This document shows positions 34,020 to 41,814 of a DNA stretch of 64,000 bases, one piece after another (positions within the stretch are counted from its first letter, which is position 1; the number at the start of each line of letters is the position of its first letter). The position numbers and the translations under genes are program-made. The notes under the pieces were generated by a model, which saw only the letters and a list, made by a program, of their open reading frames with translations, searched no databases and was not told where the DNA came from. Source of the DNA: Rhodococcus maanshanensis NBRC 100610 (lineage in GTDB: Bacteria > Actinomycetota > Actinomycetes > Mycobacteriales > Mycobacteriaceae); contig NZ_BCXA01000015.1 in assembly GCF_001894865.1 (NCBI RefSeq), positions 34,795 to 98,794 on the forward strand. The letters run 5' to 3'.

Positions 34020-34838
34020 TCAGGCGCCCGGCAGCAGTCCGGCCTGGAAGCGCCGCATCCCGCGTAGCCACCGGTCGTAGTCGGCCCCCTTGCGGCGGTA
34101 CATCTCGAGCACCTCCGCGTGCGGGAGGATCAGGAAGCGTTCCTCGTCCATCGCGGCGAGCACGTCGTCGGCGACCTGCGCGGGTTCCAGCACCTCACCC
34201 GCCGCGGTCACGGCGCGTGTCGCCGCGACGCCGCGGACATCCCCTGACTCCTCGCCCTCGTAGAGCAGTTTGGTGTTCACCCCCATCGGACACAGGCAGC
34301 TGACCCGGATCCCGCGGTCGCCATAGGTGACGTTGAGCCACTCGGCGAAGCCCACCGCTGCGTGCTTGGTCACCGAGTAGGTGGCGGAGCCGATCTGGGT
34401 CAGCAGGCCCGCGGCCGATGCGGTGCTGACGAAGTAGCCCTCGCCCCGGTCGAGCCACTGCGGGACCAGCAGTTGCGCGGCGCGGATGTGGGCCCGCAGG
34501 TTGACGTCGATCGACAGGTCCCAGTCGCTCTCGGTCGCCTCGAGCCCGGGCGCGCCGCTGATGCCCGCGTTGGCGAAATACAGGTCCACCGGGCCGAATT
34601 CGGACTCCGCGAGGGAGATCAGTTGCTGGATCGCTGACGTGTCGGAGACGTCCGCGCCCGCGCCGACCGCGGAACCGGGATGCTCGGCATTGACACTCGC
34701 GGCGACGGAACGCGCGGCGGCCTCGTCGAGGTCCGCGACGACGATCTTCGCGCCCTCGGCAGCGAGCCGTGCAGCGAGCGCGCCACCGATTCCTCCGCCG
34801 CCACCGGTGACGATGGCGACCTTCTGCGCAACCTTCAC
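34020..34838 (-). CDS. Short-chain dehydrogenase/reductase
   Basis: 272-residue SDR: VTGGGGGIGGALAARLAAEG cofactor loop, Asp in IVVADLDEA indicating NAD, NAGISG, Ser in FVSTASAAGLL, YSVTK catalytic pair and CPMGVNTKLLYEG after beta6. The C-terminal extension (EMYRRKGADYDRWLRGMRRF) is common in this clade of actinobacterial SDRs. GTG at 34838 with GAGG seven bases upstream is chosen; earlier in-frame codons run into the AT-rich promoter. It heads the operon with the ACAD, kinase-like, MDR and thioesterase genes. Confidence 0.84.
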   Translation of the reverse strand: MKVAQKVAIVTGGGGGIGGALAARLAAEGAKIVVADLDEAAARSVAASVNAEHPGSAVGAGADVSDTSAIQQLISLAESEFGPVDLYFANAGISGAPGLEATESDWDLSIDVNLRAHIRAAQLLVPQWLDRGEGYFVSTASAAGLLTQIGSATYSVTKHAAVGFAEWLNVTYGDRGIRVSCLCPMGVNTKLLYEGEESGDVRGVAATRAVTAAGEVLEPAQVADDVLAAMDEERFLILPHAEVLEMYRRKGADYDRWLRGMRRFQAGLLPGA

Positions 34839-34922
34839 AGCAATTCCTCTTCCCTCACGGTGATCAGTGTCGTGATCCGAGTATCGCCGCAGCGTATTTA
34901 AATATGAGTTCAGATTCAACTA

Positions 34923-34941
34923 TGGCACTATTTCAGTGCCA
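34923..34941. promoter_or_regulatory. Dyad between TetR and SDR genes
   Basis: TGGCACT-ATTTC-AGTGCCA, perfect 7-bp arms. It is 29 bases past the TetR stop and 85 bases upstream of the SDR start, within an unusually AT-rich stretch. It could be an operator for the operon or a weak terminator; no U-run follows on the minus strand. Confidence 0.4.
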
Positions 34942-34969
34942 GGACCTGGCCAAACGGGTGAAGTGAGGG

Positions 34970-35650
34970 TCAGCCGCGGGCGGCGATGCGGAGCGCGTTC
35001 ACCCACAGGCGGGTGGCGGTGTCGACGATGTCGTCGAGGGACGCCGCGTCGCTCCCACCGGTGACGAAGTACCCGAACGCGAGGCGGCTGATCATGCCCG
35101 ACAGCGCCGACGATGCCAGCAACGGATCGAGATCCGGATCCGCGAGTCGGCGTTGCTGAAGGTTCGCGATGCTGCGGGCGTTGCGGCGGATGAAGGCGTC
35201 GGCGCGCTGCTGCCGCAACACGCGGAATTCCGGATCGATGCTGGCAACCTGTTCGAGCAGCCCCATCAGCTTCGCGTTCCGCTTGTATGCCTCGAAGTAC
35301 GCCCGGTTGCTGGCCGCGATGATCGCGGCGGGATCGTCCTCGGCCTCCACGTGCGGCATGCCCGGGTGCATCATGTCCTCTTGCGCCAGCTCGAGTACCG
35401 CGGCGAAGATCTCTTCCTTGCTCGCGAAGTAGGTGTAGAACGTCCCGGCCGAGCACTTGGCCGCCTTGGTGATGTCGATCAGGCGGGTGTCGAGGTAGCC
35501 CGAGCGCTCGAACACCTTTCTGGCGGCCGCGATCAGCGCCGCCCGGGTCCGCAGCCCGCGCTCGGTGGCGGGTAGCTCCCGAAGCAGACCGGACCGCGCC
35601 ATCGACGGCGGCGCGTCGTCGCGATCGTCCCCGGAAACTGATCCTGACAT
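34970..35650 (-). CDS. TetR-family regulator
   Basis: 226 residues. The helix-turn-helix lies at about residues 30-75 (RTRAALIAAARKVFERSGYL, LIDITKAAKCSAGTFYTYFA, SKEEIFAAVLELA). The C-terminal ligand domain is all-helical. ATG at 35650 directly follows a 16-bp palindrome containing a TATAAA box with no ribosome-binding site, so the mRNA is probably leaderless and the repressor would block its own promoter. Upstream of an acyl-CoA catabolic operon on the same strand, it most likely senses an acyl-CoA or the free substrate. Confidence 0.84.
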   Translation of the reverse strand: MSGSVSGDDRDDAPPSMARSGLLRELPATERGLRTRAALIAAARKVFERSGYLDTRLIDITKAAKCSAGTFYTYFASKEEIFAAVLELAQEDMMHPGMPHVEAEDDPAAIIAASNRAYFEAYKRNAKLMGLLEQVASIDPEFRVLRQQRADAFIRRNARSIANLQQRRLADPDLDPLLASSALSGMISRLAFGYFVTGGSDAASLDDIVDTATRLWVNALRIAARG

Positions 35651-35666
35651 GCCGTATTTATACGGC
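35651..35666 (-). promoter_or_regulatory. Operator palindrome overlapping the leaderless TetR promoter
   Basis: GCCGTAT-TT-ATACGGC is a perfect 7-bp-arm palindrome abutting the ATG at 35650. On the minus strand it contains TATAAA at 35662-35657, six bases before the ATG, the distance expected for a transcript starting at the start codon. Confidence 0.6.
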
Positions 35667-35760
35667 AACGCGGGTCGTCGGCGCCCGTGGCCTGCTCCCC
35701 AGCTGCGGCCCATACTGAGAGGAAGGCGTGACGCCACGCGGAGCATGGGGAGCGACAGAC

Positions 35761-36240
35761 ATGACGAATTCCAGCGCCGACCCGGTCCGGCCGAGCACCC
35801 TCGCCCAGCTCACCGCGCTGGTCGGCACCGTGCTCGGCCCCACCGCCTGGCACGAGGTGACGCAGCAGCGTATCGACGCCTTCGCCGACGCCACCGGCGA
35901 CCATCAGTGGATCCATGTCGACCCCGAGCGGGCTGCAGACGGGCCCTTCGGCACCACCATCGCGCACGGGAACTACAGCCTCTCGCTCGGCCCGTTCTTC
36001 ACCGGGCAGCTGATCGCCTTCGACGGCTTCGCGCACGCACTCAACTACGGCTACAACAAGGTCAGGTTCATCGCGCCGCTTCCGGTCGGTTCCCGACTTC
36101 GCATGCGCGCCACCATCGTCGCGGTCCATGAGATCGCAGGGGGCGCGCAGATCCTGAACAAACTGACCTTCGAGCGCGAGGGCGGGGCCAAACCGGTCCT
36201 GGTCGCGGAGGCGGTGGGATTCCTCGCCGAGCGCAAGTAG
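35761..36240 (+). CDS. MaoC-like hot-dog dehydratase
   Basis: 159 residues, single hot-dog domain. It contains the hydratase motif in FADATGDHQWIHVDPERA (Asp and His of the R-hydratase site) and FGTTIAHGNYSLSLGPFF, found in MaoC-type (R)-specific enoyl-CoA hydratases and NodN-like proteins. GGGGAG lies eight bases before ATG at 35761; an earlier ATG at 35728 has no site. It is divergent from the TetR gene and followed 40 bp later by a leaderless MDR gene. Hydration of an enoyl-CoA is expected. Confidence 0.85.
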   Translation: MTNSSADPVRPSTLAQLTALVGTVLGPTAWHEVTQQRIDAFADATGDHQWIHVDPERAADGPFGTTIAHGNYSLSLGPFFTGQLIAFDGFAHALNYGYNKVRFIAPLPVGSRLRMRATIVAVHEIAGGAQILNKLTFEREGGAKPVLVAEAVGFLAERK

Positions 36241-36267
36241 AACCTGGCCGTGAGGTGGCGGACGCCC

Positions 36268-36273
36268 TAGGCT
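36268..36273 (+). promoter_or_regulatory. -10 box of a leaderless transcript (MDR gene)
   Basis: TAGGCT followed by exactly seven bases and then GTG at 36281, with no Shine-Dalgarno. This matches the actinobacterial sigma-A TAnnnT rule for leaderless mRNAs. Confidence 0.55.
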
Positions 36274-36280
36274 CGGCACG

Positions 36281-37282
36281 GTGACCACGACGTTCTCGGC
36301 TCTCATCGCACGCGATCAGGACGGGGAGATCACCCTCGCCCCCGACATCCTCGACACCGGCGCCCTGCCGGCGGGCGAGGTCACCATCAAGGTGCATTTC
36401 TCGAGCGTCAACTACAAGGACGCCCTCGCCGTGACGCCACGGGGCGGGGTGGTGCGCGAGTACCCGATCGTCCCCGGCATCGACCTCGCAGGCGAGGTCG
36501 TCGCCTCCGACGACGACTCGTTCGCGCCCGGCGACCTGGTCCTCGCGCACGGATACGAGATCGGCACCGGCCGTCACGGCGGCTACGCCGAGCTCGCCCG
36601 GGTCCCCGCCGACTGGGTGGTCCGGCTCTCGGAGCTCTCCCCCCGCGACGCGGCGACCATCGGCACCGCGGGCTTCACGGCGGCGATGAGCGTGCAGGCC
36701 ATCCTCGACCGCGGCATCACCCCGGCCGACGGGCCGGTCCTGGTCACCGGTGCCAGCGGTGGCGTCGGCAGCGTGAGCGTCGACCTGCTCGCCGCGGCCG
36801 GGTTCGAGGTGATCGCGTCGACCGGCAAGCCGCAGGCCGCGGACCTGCTGACCTCGCTCGGCGCCGCGGCCGTGATCGGCCGGCTGCCCGAGGACCCGGA
36901 CGCGAAGCCCCGCCCGCTCGGCAAGGCGGAGTGGGCGGCCGCGGTCGACTGCGTCGGCGGTCGGACGCTCGCGCACGTGCTCAGCACCATCAGGTACGGC
37001 GGCGTGGTGGCGGCGAGCGGACTGACCGGCGGATCGGCGCTGCCGACCACCGTGCTGCCGTTCATCCTGCGCGGCGTCTCGCTGCTCGGCATCGACTCCG
37101 TGCAGCTGCCGATCGACAAGCGCCGTGCGCTGTGGGCGCGCCTCGCGGGCGATCTGCGACCGCGACACCTGTCCTCGATCGCGCACGAGGTGCCGATCCG
37201 GGATGTCGCCCCGATGCTGGACCGGATACGGGCCGGGGACCATACCGGGCGCGCCGTGGTCCGAGTCGACGGCGGATTCTGA
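36281..37282 (+). CDS. Acrylyl-CoA reductase-like MDR (AcuI/YhdH family)
   Basis: 333 residues. VHFSSVNYKDALAVTP, IVPGIDLAGEVVAS, LAHGYEIGTGRHGGYAELAR and the Rossmann motif LVTGASGGVGSVSVDLLAAA are signatures of the YhdH/AcuI family of NADPH-dependent acrylyl-CoA or enone reductases. The C-terminal GIDSVQLPIDKRRALWARLA is also characteristic. No zinc ligands. The GTG start is supported by the leaderless promoter geometry. It ends at a bidirectional terminator shared with a mini-gene on the other strand. Confidence 0.87.
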   Translation: MTTTFSALIARDQDGEITLAPDILDTGALPAGEVTIKVHFSSVNYKDALAVTPRGGVVREYPIVPGIDLAGEVVASDDDSFAPGDLVLAHGYEIGTGRHGGYAELARVPADWVVRLSELSPRDAATIGTAGFTAAMSVQAILDRGITPADGPVLVTGASGGVGSVSVDLLAAAGFEVIASTGKPQAADLLTSLGAAAVIGRLPEDPDAKPRPLGKAEWAAAVDCVGGRTLAHVLSTIRYGGVVAASGLTGGSALPTTVLPFILRGVSLLGIDSVQLPIDKRRALWARLAGDLRPRHLSSIAHEVPIRDVAPMLDRIRAGDHTGRAVVRVDGGF

Positions 37283-37289
37283 GCGCCGA

Positions 37290-37326
37290 GCTGATCGGGT
37301 GGGACGCTCCGGTCCACCCGATCAGC
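37290..37326. terminator. Bidirectional hairpin terminator
   Basis: GCTGATCGGGTGG (37290-37302) pairs with CCACCCGATCAGC (37314-37326). It sits between the MDR stop and the stop of the 34-codon minus-strand gene, which supports that small gene being transcribed. Confidence 0.75.
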
Positions 37327-37339
37327 GGCAACGCTGGGT

Positions 37340-37444
37340 TCAGCTACCGAACGGCAGTGTGCCCGGGGCGATCTCGTAACCGCTGCTGCCGGCCGAGCTT
37401 CCGCCGACGACACCCAGGAACCCGTTGATCACGTTGGTCAGCAT
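37340..37444 (-). CDS. 34-residue hydrophobic/Gly-Ser mini-protein
   Basis: ATG at 37444 to TGA at 37340 encodes a protein starting MLTNVINGFLGVVGGSSAGS and ending YEIAPGTLPFGS. AGGAG lies ten bases upstream of the ATG and a clean terminator lies directly downstream, so it looks like a real transcription unit, shorter than most gene finders allow. The N-terminal half is an amphipathic or hydrophobic helix without a charged N-region, so it is not a classical signal peptide. I do not know a named family. It is divergent from the amidohydrolase gene. Confidence 0.5.
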   Translation of the reverse strand: MLTNVINGFLGVVGGSSAGSSGYEIAPGTLPFGS

Positions 37445-37574
37445 GCTTGAATTTCTCCTCGAGAGCACTCCGATGAGGACCGCGGGACCGCGATCCTCAG
37501 CTACGGTAACGATGGGCCATGACCTTGTCGACCGCTCTGGCCGAAGCGATACCGGGCATGACAGGGTGGGTCAC

Positions 37575-38471
37575 GTGATCGACGAACCCGAAGCCCGGCA
37601 GGCCGACATCGATGCGGTGACAGCGTTCCGTGAGCAGTGGAGCCTGCCCGGAATCATCGACGTGCACACGCATTTCATGCCCAAGAACGTGATGGACAAG
37701 GTGTGGAGGTACTTCGACTCGGCCGGACCGCTGACCGGCATGGAGTGGCCGATCGCCTACCGGCACGAGGAGGACGTCCGGCTCGACCGGCTGCGGTCCT
37801 ACGGGGTCCGTGCGTTCACCTCGATGATCTATCCGCACAAGCCGCACATGGCCGCCTGGCTCAACGAATGGGCTGTCGAGTTCGCGGCCCGCAACCCCGA
37901 CTGCCTGCACACCTCCACCTTCTACCCCGAGCCCGGCGCCGCCGAGTACGTCACCGAAGCGCTCGAGGCCGGAACCCGGGTGTTCAAGTCGCACATCCAG
38001 GTTGGCGACTACTCCCCGAACGATCCGCTGCTCGACGGCGTATGGGGCGTGCTAGAGGACGCGGGCACCCCGATCGTGATCCACTGTGGCTCCGGGCCCG
38101 CGCCCGGGCGCTTCACCGGCCCTGGACCGATCGCGGACCTGCTGACCCGTTACCCCCGGCTGAGGCTGGTCATCGCGCACATGGGCATGCCCGAGTACGC
38201 GGAGTTCCTGGCGCTCGCCGAGCGTCACGACCGCGTGCTGCTCGACACCACGATGGCGTTCACCGATTTCATCAACGATGCCGCGCCGCTGCTGCCGTCC
38301 GACCTGCCGCGTCTGCTCGACCTACAGGAGCGGATCCTGTTCGGCAGCGATTTCCCGAACATCCCGTACCCGTATGCCCATGCCCTGGAGGCGGTTTCTC
38401 GGCTCGACCTCGGGGCGGAGTGGGTCCGCGCGGTGTGCCACGGCAACGGAGTGCGCCTGTTCGACCTGTGA
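37575..38471 (+). CDS. Amidohydrolase-family metal-dependent hydrolase
   Basis: About 298 residues, TIM-barrel amidohydrolase 2 type (ACMSD-like): the HxH metal motif in GIIDVHTHFMP, His in IVIHCGSGPAPGRFTG, His in LRLVIAHMGMPEYAEFL, and the terminal Asp in ILFGSDFPNIPYPYAH. Substrates of this family range from decarboxylation of aromatic acids to hydrolysis of lactones. The start is uncertain: GTG at 37575 has GGGTGGG four bases upstream, while ATG at 37512 is also in frame. Longer forms would run through the divergent mini-gene. It converges with RNase HI with no gap. Confidence 0.82.
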   Translation: MIDEPEARQADIDAVTAFREQWSLPGIIDVHTHFMPKNVMDKVWRYFDSAGPLTGMEWPIAYRHEEDVRLDRLRSYGVRAFTSMIYPHKPHMAAWLNEWAVEFAARNPDCLHTSTFYPEPGAAEYVTEALEAGTRVFKSHIQVGDYSPNDPLLDGVWGVLEDAGTPIVIHCGSGPAPGRFTGPGPIADLLTRYPRLRLVIAHMGMPEYAEFLALAERHDRVLLDTTMAFTDFINDAAPLLPSDLPRLLDLQERILFGSDFPNIPYPYAHALEAVSRLDLGAEWVRAVCHGNGVRLFDL

Positions 38472-39083
38472 TCAGAACAGGGTGAGCGAGTCGTCCGATT
38501 CGGAGACCTCGAACAGCGTCGGCTCCCTCTCTGCCTGGACGGCGGTGTGCGCCGCCACCGACTTGGCTCGTGAGACCTTCTTCGCCGGCGACACCGGCGC
38601 GGAGTGCGTCGTCGCCTGCGCCCGCGGGGTGGACACCGGGGCGGAGGCGGCCCCGGCCGCGACGGCACGGGCGGCCTCACCGGCCAGCTTGTCCGCCTCC
38701 TCGTTGTAATGGTTGCCGACGTGGCCCCGCACCCAGCGGAAGCGCACCGGGCCGGTCCGCTCGGCGATCGCCTCGTCGATGGAGCGCACCAGGTCCAGGT
38801 TCTTCACGGGTTCGCCGGAGGCCGTACGCCAGCCCCTGCGCTTCCAGCCGGACACCCACTCGGAGGCGCACTTGATCGCGTACTGCGAATCGGACTCGAT
38901 CAACATCGGCTCGTCACCCGGATGCGCCTTGATGGCCTCCAAAAGCGCACGCAGCTCGGCGATTTGGTTGGTGCCCGACCGCTCGCCACCGGAGCGGCTC
39001 GGCCCCAGGTGGTTGACCCACGCCCAGCCGATCGCGCCACCGGGGTTGCGAAGGCAGGAGCCGTCCGTGCTGACGATGATCAC
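38472..39083 (-). CDS. rnhA: Ribonuclease HI with C-terminal extension
   Basis: 203 residues. Residues 1-140 form RNase HI with the DEDD residues in IIVSTDGSCLRNPGG, NQIAELRALLEAI, MLIESDSQYAIKCASEWVSG and VRGHVGNHYNEEADKLA. The remaining 60 residues are a low-complexity Ala/Lys/Ser tail ending EVSESDDSLTLF. Cleaves RNA in RNA-DNA hybrids. GTG at 39083 is preferred because TAAGGT lies seven bases upstream, the leaderless spacing, giving the standard VIIVSTDGSC start; an ATG at 39113 would add ten residues. Confidence 0.88.
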   Translation of the reverse strand: MIIVSTDGSCLRNPGGAIGWAWVNHLGPSRSGGERSGTNQIAELRALLEAIKAHPGDEPMLIESDSQYAIKCASEWVSGWKRRGWRTASGEPVKNLDLVRSIDEAIAERTGPVRFRWVRGHVGNHYNEEADKLAGEAARAVAAGAASAPVSTPRAQATTHSAPVSPAKKVSRAKSVAAHTAVQAEREPTLFEVSESDDSLTLF

Positions 39084-39090
39084 GTCCGAC

Positions 39091-39096
39091 ACCTTA
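39091..39096 (-). promoter_or_regulatory. -10 box for leaderless rnhA
   Basis: On the minus strand TAAGGT is followed by seven bases and GTG at 39083. A -35-like TTCGCA lies 17 bases upstream, the ideal spacer. Confidence 0.5.
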
Positions 39097-39164
39097 CGGT
39101 GGCCCCCCGACATTGCGAAGGGCCCGCGCCGGGTCCGCGGCGGGCACCCCGCCCCCGGCCCCGG

Positions 39165-39965
39165 CTAGGCCCCCGTGAACCGAGGCGGCCTGCGCTCGAG
39201 CATCGCGGCCACCGCCTCCTGGTGATCCTGCGTGTGATGCGCCAGCGCCTGCATCGAGGCCGAGAGCTCGAGCAGGCTCTCGAGGCTCTGGTGCTGCCCC
39301 TCGCGGAGCAGCTTCTTGGTCATCCGCAGGGCCTGCGGCGGGTTCACCGCGACCCGTTCGGCCAGCGCACGGGCGGTCGGCACCAGCTCATCCGGCTCGA
39401 CCACCCGGGAGACCAGGCCCCACTCGAGCGCGGTCGCGGCGTCGATCGCGTCGCCGGTGAAGGCCATCTCGGCGGCCCGCGCCAGTCCGACCGCGCGCGG
39501 CAGGAACCAGGCACCGCCGTCGCCCGGGATGATGCCGAGCTTGACGAAGCTCTCCGCGAACGTGGCCGTGGTCGCCGCGATCCGCATGTCGCACATGAGT
39601 GCAAGGTCACAGCCCGCCCCGATGGCCGGGCCGTTCACCGCGGCGATCACCGGCGCCTCGCAGTGATAGAGCGCTCGTGGGATCCGCTGGATGCCGTGCC
39701 GGTAGCCGCCGCGCAGTTCCACGGGCGAGCCGCCGAACATGCCCTCGCGGTCGCGCATGTGCTTGACGTTGCCCCCCGAGGAGAACGACGGCCCTGCGGC
39801 GGTCAAGACCACCGCGCGCACCGTCACGTCCCGATTGACGTCCGCGATCGCCGCCTCGAAGGCCTCGATCATGTCGGGCTCGGAGATGACGTTGCGGGTC
39901 TCCGGACGGTTCAGCGTCCACGTGACGATGTCCCCGTCCCGCTCCACCACGATTGCCTCGGTCAC
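39165..39965 (-). CDS. Enoyl-CoA hydratase/isomerase (crotonase family)
   Basis: 266 residues: oxyanion-hole segments AGPSFSSGGNVKHM and CEAPVIAAVNGPAIGAGCDL, then MRIAATTATFAESFVKLGII and PRAVGLARAAEMAFTGDAID. The catalytic Glu pair of true hydratases is not both obvious, since the second segment reads SFVKLGIIPGDGG; Gly-Asp-Gly-Gly there is typical of 2-enoyl isomerase-like and related members. GTG at 39965 with GGAAGGAG upstream is the start. It has its own transcription unit downstream of the ald palindrome. Confidence 0.86.
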   Translation of the reverse strand: MTEAIVVERDGDIVTWTLNRPETRNVISEPDMIEAFEAAIADVNRDVTVRAVVLTAAGPSFSSGGNVKHMRDREGMFGGSPVELRGGYRHGIQRIPRALYHCEAPVIAAVNGPAIGAGCDLALMCDMRIAATTATFAESFVKLGIIPGDGGAWFLPRAVGLARAAEMAFTGDAIDAATALEWGLVSRVVEPDELVPTARALAERVAVNPPQALRMTKKLLREGQHQSLESLLELSASMQALAHHTQDHQEAVAAMLERRPPRFTGA

Positions 39966-40010
39966 TGCGCACTCCTTCCGGTCGCGGCCAAGGGTAGGCG
40001 GTGCGCGACC

Positions 40011-40050
40011 GTGCGCGTGTCTTACCCCAGGTGGGGTGAGACGCGCGCAC
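40011..40050. repeat. 40-bp palindrome, copy 3 (GTGCGCG...CGCGCAC), overlaps the end of ald
   Basis: GTGCGCG (40011-40017) and CGCGCAC (40044-40050) with CCCC and GGGG closing a 4-base loop. The stem has only two wobble positions. The ald stop codon (TAA at 40024-40022) and its last eight or so codons (encoding RVSPHLG) lie inside the palindrome. Confidence 0.75.
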
Positions 40051-41149
40051 CGGCGGCGAAGCCGCGATAGCCGTGCGCGTCCGCGACGGCGGTGGAGAGC
40101 ACCTCGCCGTCGTGAGTGCTCAGCCCGGCGGCCAGCGCCCGGTCGGCTGCGGTGGCCCGTCGCCAACCCAGTTCCGCGATCTCGAGGACGTACGGGAGGG
40201 TGGCATTGGTCAGCCCGAAGGTGGACGTGCGGGGCACCGCACCCGGCATGTTCGCCACGCAGTAGAAGACCGAGTTGTGCACCCGGTAGGTGGGTTCGGC
40301 ATGAGTGGTCGGATGCGAGTCCTCGAAGCACCCACCCTGGTCGATCGCCACGTCGACCAGCACCGACCCCGGCCTCATCCGGGACACCAGTTCGTTGGAC
40401 ACCAGCTTCGGCGCCCTCGCCCCCGGGACCAGCACCGCCCCGATCACCAGGTCGGCACCGAGCACCGCCTGCTCCACCTCGAAGGCGTTGGACACGACGG
40501 TCCGCAGCCGGCCGCGGTACCGGTCGTCGAGCTCGCGCAGCCGCGCGACGTTCAGGTCGAGGACGGTGACATCGGCGTGCATCCCGACGGCCATCGCCGC
40601 CGCGTTCTGACCCGCCACCCCGCCGCCGAGGATCACCACGTTGGCCGGGCGCACCCCTGGCACGCCGCCCATCAGGACACCGCGGCCGCCGGAGCTGGCC
40701 ATCAGATGGTAGGCGCCGGCCTGGGGCGCGAGCCGCCCGGCGACCTCGCTCATCGGCGCGAGCAGGGGCAGCGAACCGTCGGGGGCCTGCACGGTCTCGT
40801 AGGCGATCGCGGTCGTCTTTGCCGCCATCAGCGCGTCCGTGCAGTCCCTCGACGCCGCCAGGTGCAGATAGGTGAACAGCACCAGGTCCTGACGCAACCG
40901 CGAATACTCCTCCGCGATAGGCTCTTTCACCTTCAGGAGCAGTTCAGCGGATGCCCACACATCGTCGGCGTCGGACAGGATCTGCGCGCCTGCCGCGCGG
41001 TAGTCGGCATCGGCGAAGGAGGACCCGGCACCGGCCTCCTGTTCGACGACGACCTGGTGGCCGCGGGAGACGAGTTCGTGGACGCCTGCGGGCGTGATGG
41101 CGACCCGGTACTCGTGGTTCTTGACCTCGCGGGGGATTCCGATCCTCAT
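40022..41149 (-). CDS. ald: Alanine dehydrogenase
   Basis: 375 residues: MRIGIPREVKNHEYRVAITP with the substrate-binding Arg15, LLLKVKEPIAEE with Lys near 75, FTYLHLAASR with the catalytic His, the NAD-binding VVILGGGVAGQNAAAMAVGM, and DVAIDQGGCFEDSHPTTH. It catalyses reversible oxidative deamination of L-alanine to pyruvate with NAD. It faces an AldR-like regulator, as in mycobacteria. The C-terminal residues are encoded by the repeat palindrome, so the natural end may have been replaced. Confidence 0.95.
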   Translation of the reverse strand: MRIGIPREVKNHEYRVAITPAGVHELVSRGHQVVVEQEAGAGSSFADADYRAAGAQILSDADDVWASAELLLKVKEPIAEEYSRLRQDLVLFTYLHLAASRDCTDALMAAKTTAIAYETVQAPDGSLPLLAPMSEVAGRLAPQAGAYHLMASSGGRGVLMGGVPGVRPANVVILGGGVAGQNAAAMAVGMHADVTVLDLNVARLRELDDRYRGRLRTVVSNAFEVEQAVLGADLVIGAVLVPGARAPKLVSNELVSRMRPGSVLVDVAIDQGGCFEDSHPTTHAEPTYRVHNSVFYCVANMPGAVPRTSTFGLTNATLPYVLEIAELGWRRATAADRALAAGLSTHDGEVLSTAVADAHGYRGFAAGARVSPHLG

Positions 41150-41229
41150 GACACTTCCTCGGGTTTCGGGGGCGGTTCGGTTGGGGGTTAGCGTGATCGA
41201 CGCTGGGTCAAGTATGAATTTCCATCGAT

Positions 41230-41241
41230 TCTGTGCACAGA
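41230..41241. promoter_or_regulatory. Candidate AldR operator TCTGTGCACAGA
   Basis: Perfect 12-bp palindrome in the 122-bp gap between ald and the Lrp gene. A second dyad (ATTCT-CT-AGAAT, 41254-41265) overlaps the -10 box of the regulator, suggesting autoregulation. Confidence 0.6.
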
Positions 41242-41259
41242 TTTGTGTTGATAATTCTC

Positions 41260-41265
41260 TAGAAT
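41260..41265 (+). promoter_or_regulatory. -10 box of leaderless aldR-like gene
   Basis: TAGAAT, six bases, then ATG at 41272, with no Shine-Dalgarno. Confidence 0.6.
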
Positions 41266-41271
41266 CGGCTC

Positions 41272-41787
41272 ATGGCTAGTGATTCTTCGATGCAGGGGCC
41301 CTCGCGGGGCGCCCGCCCGAACGATGTTCGGGGGGTCAGGCTCGACGAGATCGATCACGTCCTGCTCGCACAGCTCACCCGCGACGCGCGCACCCCGAAC
41401 AACGCGCTCGCCGAGATGGCCGGGATCGCGCCGTCCACCTGCCTGGCCCGGGTACGCGCACTGGTCGAGAAGGGCGTCATCCGGGGCTTCCATGCCGACA
41501 TCGACCCGGCGGCCCTCGGGCGCGACCTCGAGGCGATGATCTCGGTCCGGCTGCGCGCCGACGCCCGCCCGCACATGGCACAGTTCGCGGAGCGGATGTC
41601 GGCGACGCCCGAGGTGCTCGACGTCTACTTCATCGCGGGCGCCGACGACTACCTGCTGCACGTCGCGATGCGCGACACCGGCGCGCTGCGCGACTTCGTG
41701 CTCGACCACCTCTCCGCCCGGCCGGAGGTCGCGGCGACCGAGACGATCCTCATCTTCGAGCACATCCGGCCCAGGTCGGGCCGCTAG
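41272..41787 (+). CDS. aldR: Lrp/AsnC-family regulator, AldR-like
   Basis: 171 residues: helix-turn-helix HVLLAQLTRDARTPNNALAE, MAGIAPSTCLARVRALVEKG, then RAM domain FIAGADDYLLHVAMRDTGAL. Divergent placement next to alanine dehydrogenase identifies it as AldR, which activates ald in mycobacteria when alanine is present. The start is supported by the leaderless promoter. The first 20 residues are an unstructured Ser/Gly/Arg leader. Confidence 0.88.
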   Translation: MASDSSMQGPSRGARPNDVRGVRLDEIDHVLLAQLTRDARTPNNALAEMAGIAPSTCLARVRALVEKGVIRGFHADIDPAALGRDLEAMISVRLRADARPHMAQFAERMSATPEVLDVYFIAGADDYLLHVAMRDTGALRDFVLDHLSARPEVAATETILIFEHIRPRSGR

Positions 41788-41814
41788 CGCGGGATCAGCC
41801 CGTGCGGCCGCGGC

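Noticed and set aside
39966..40331. N-terminal extension of the enoyl-CoA hydratase frame through the ald gene
   Set aside because: GTG at 39965 has a good ribosome-binding site and begins at the crotonase fold; the extension is antisense to ald coding sequence.
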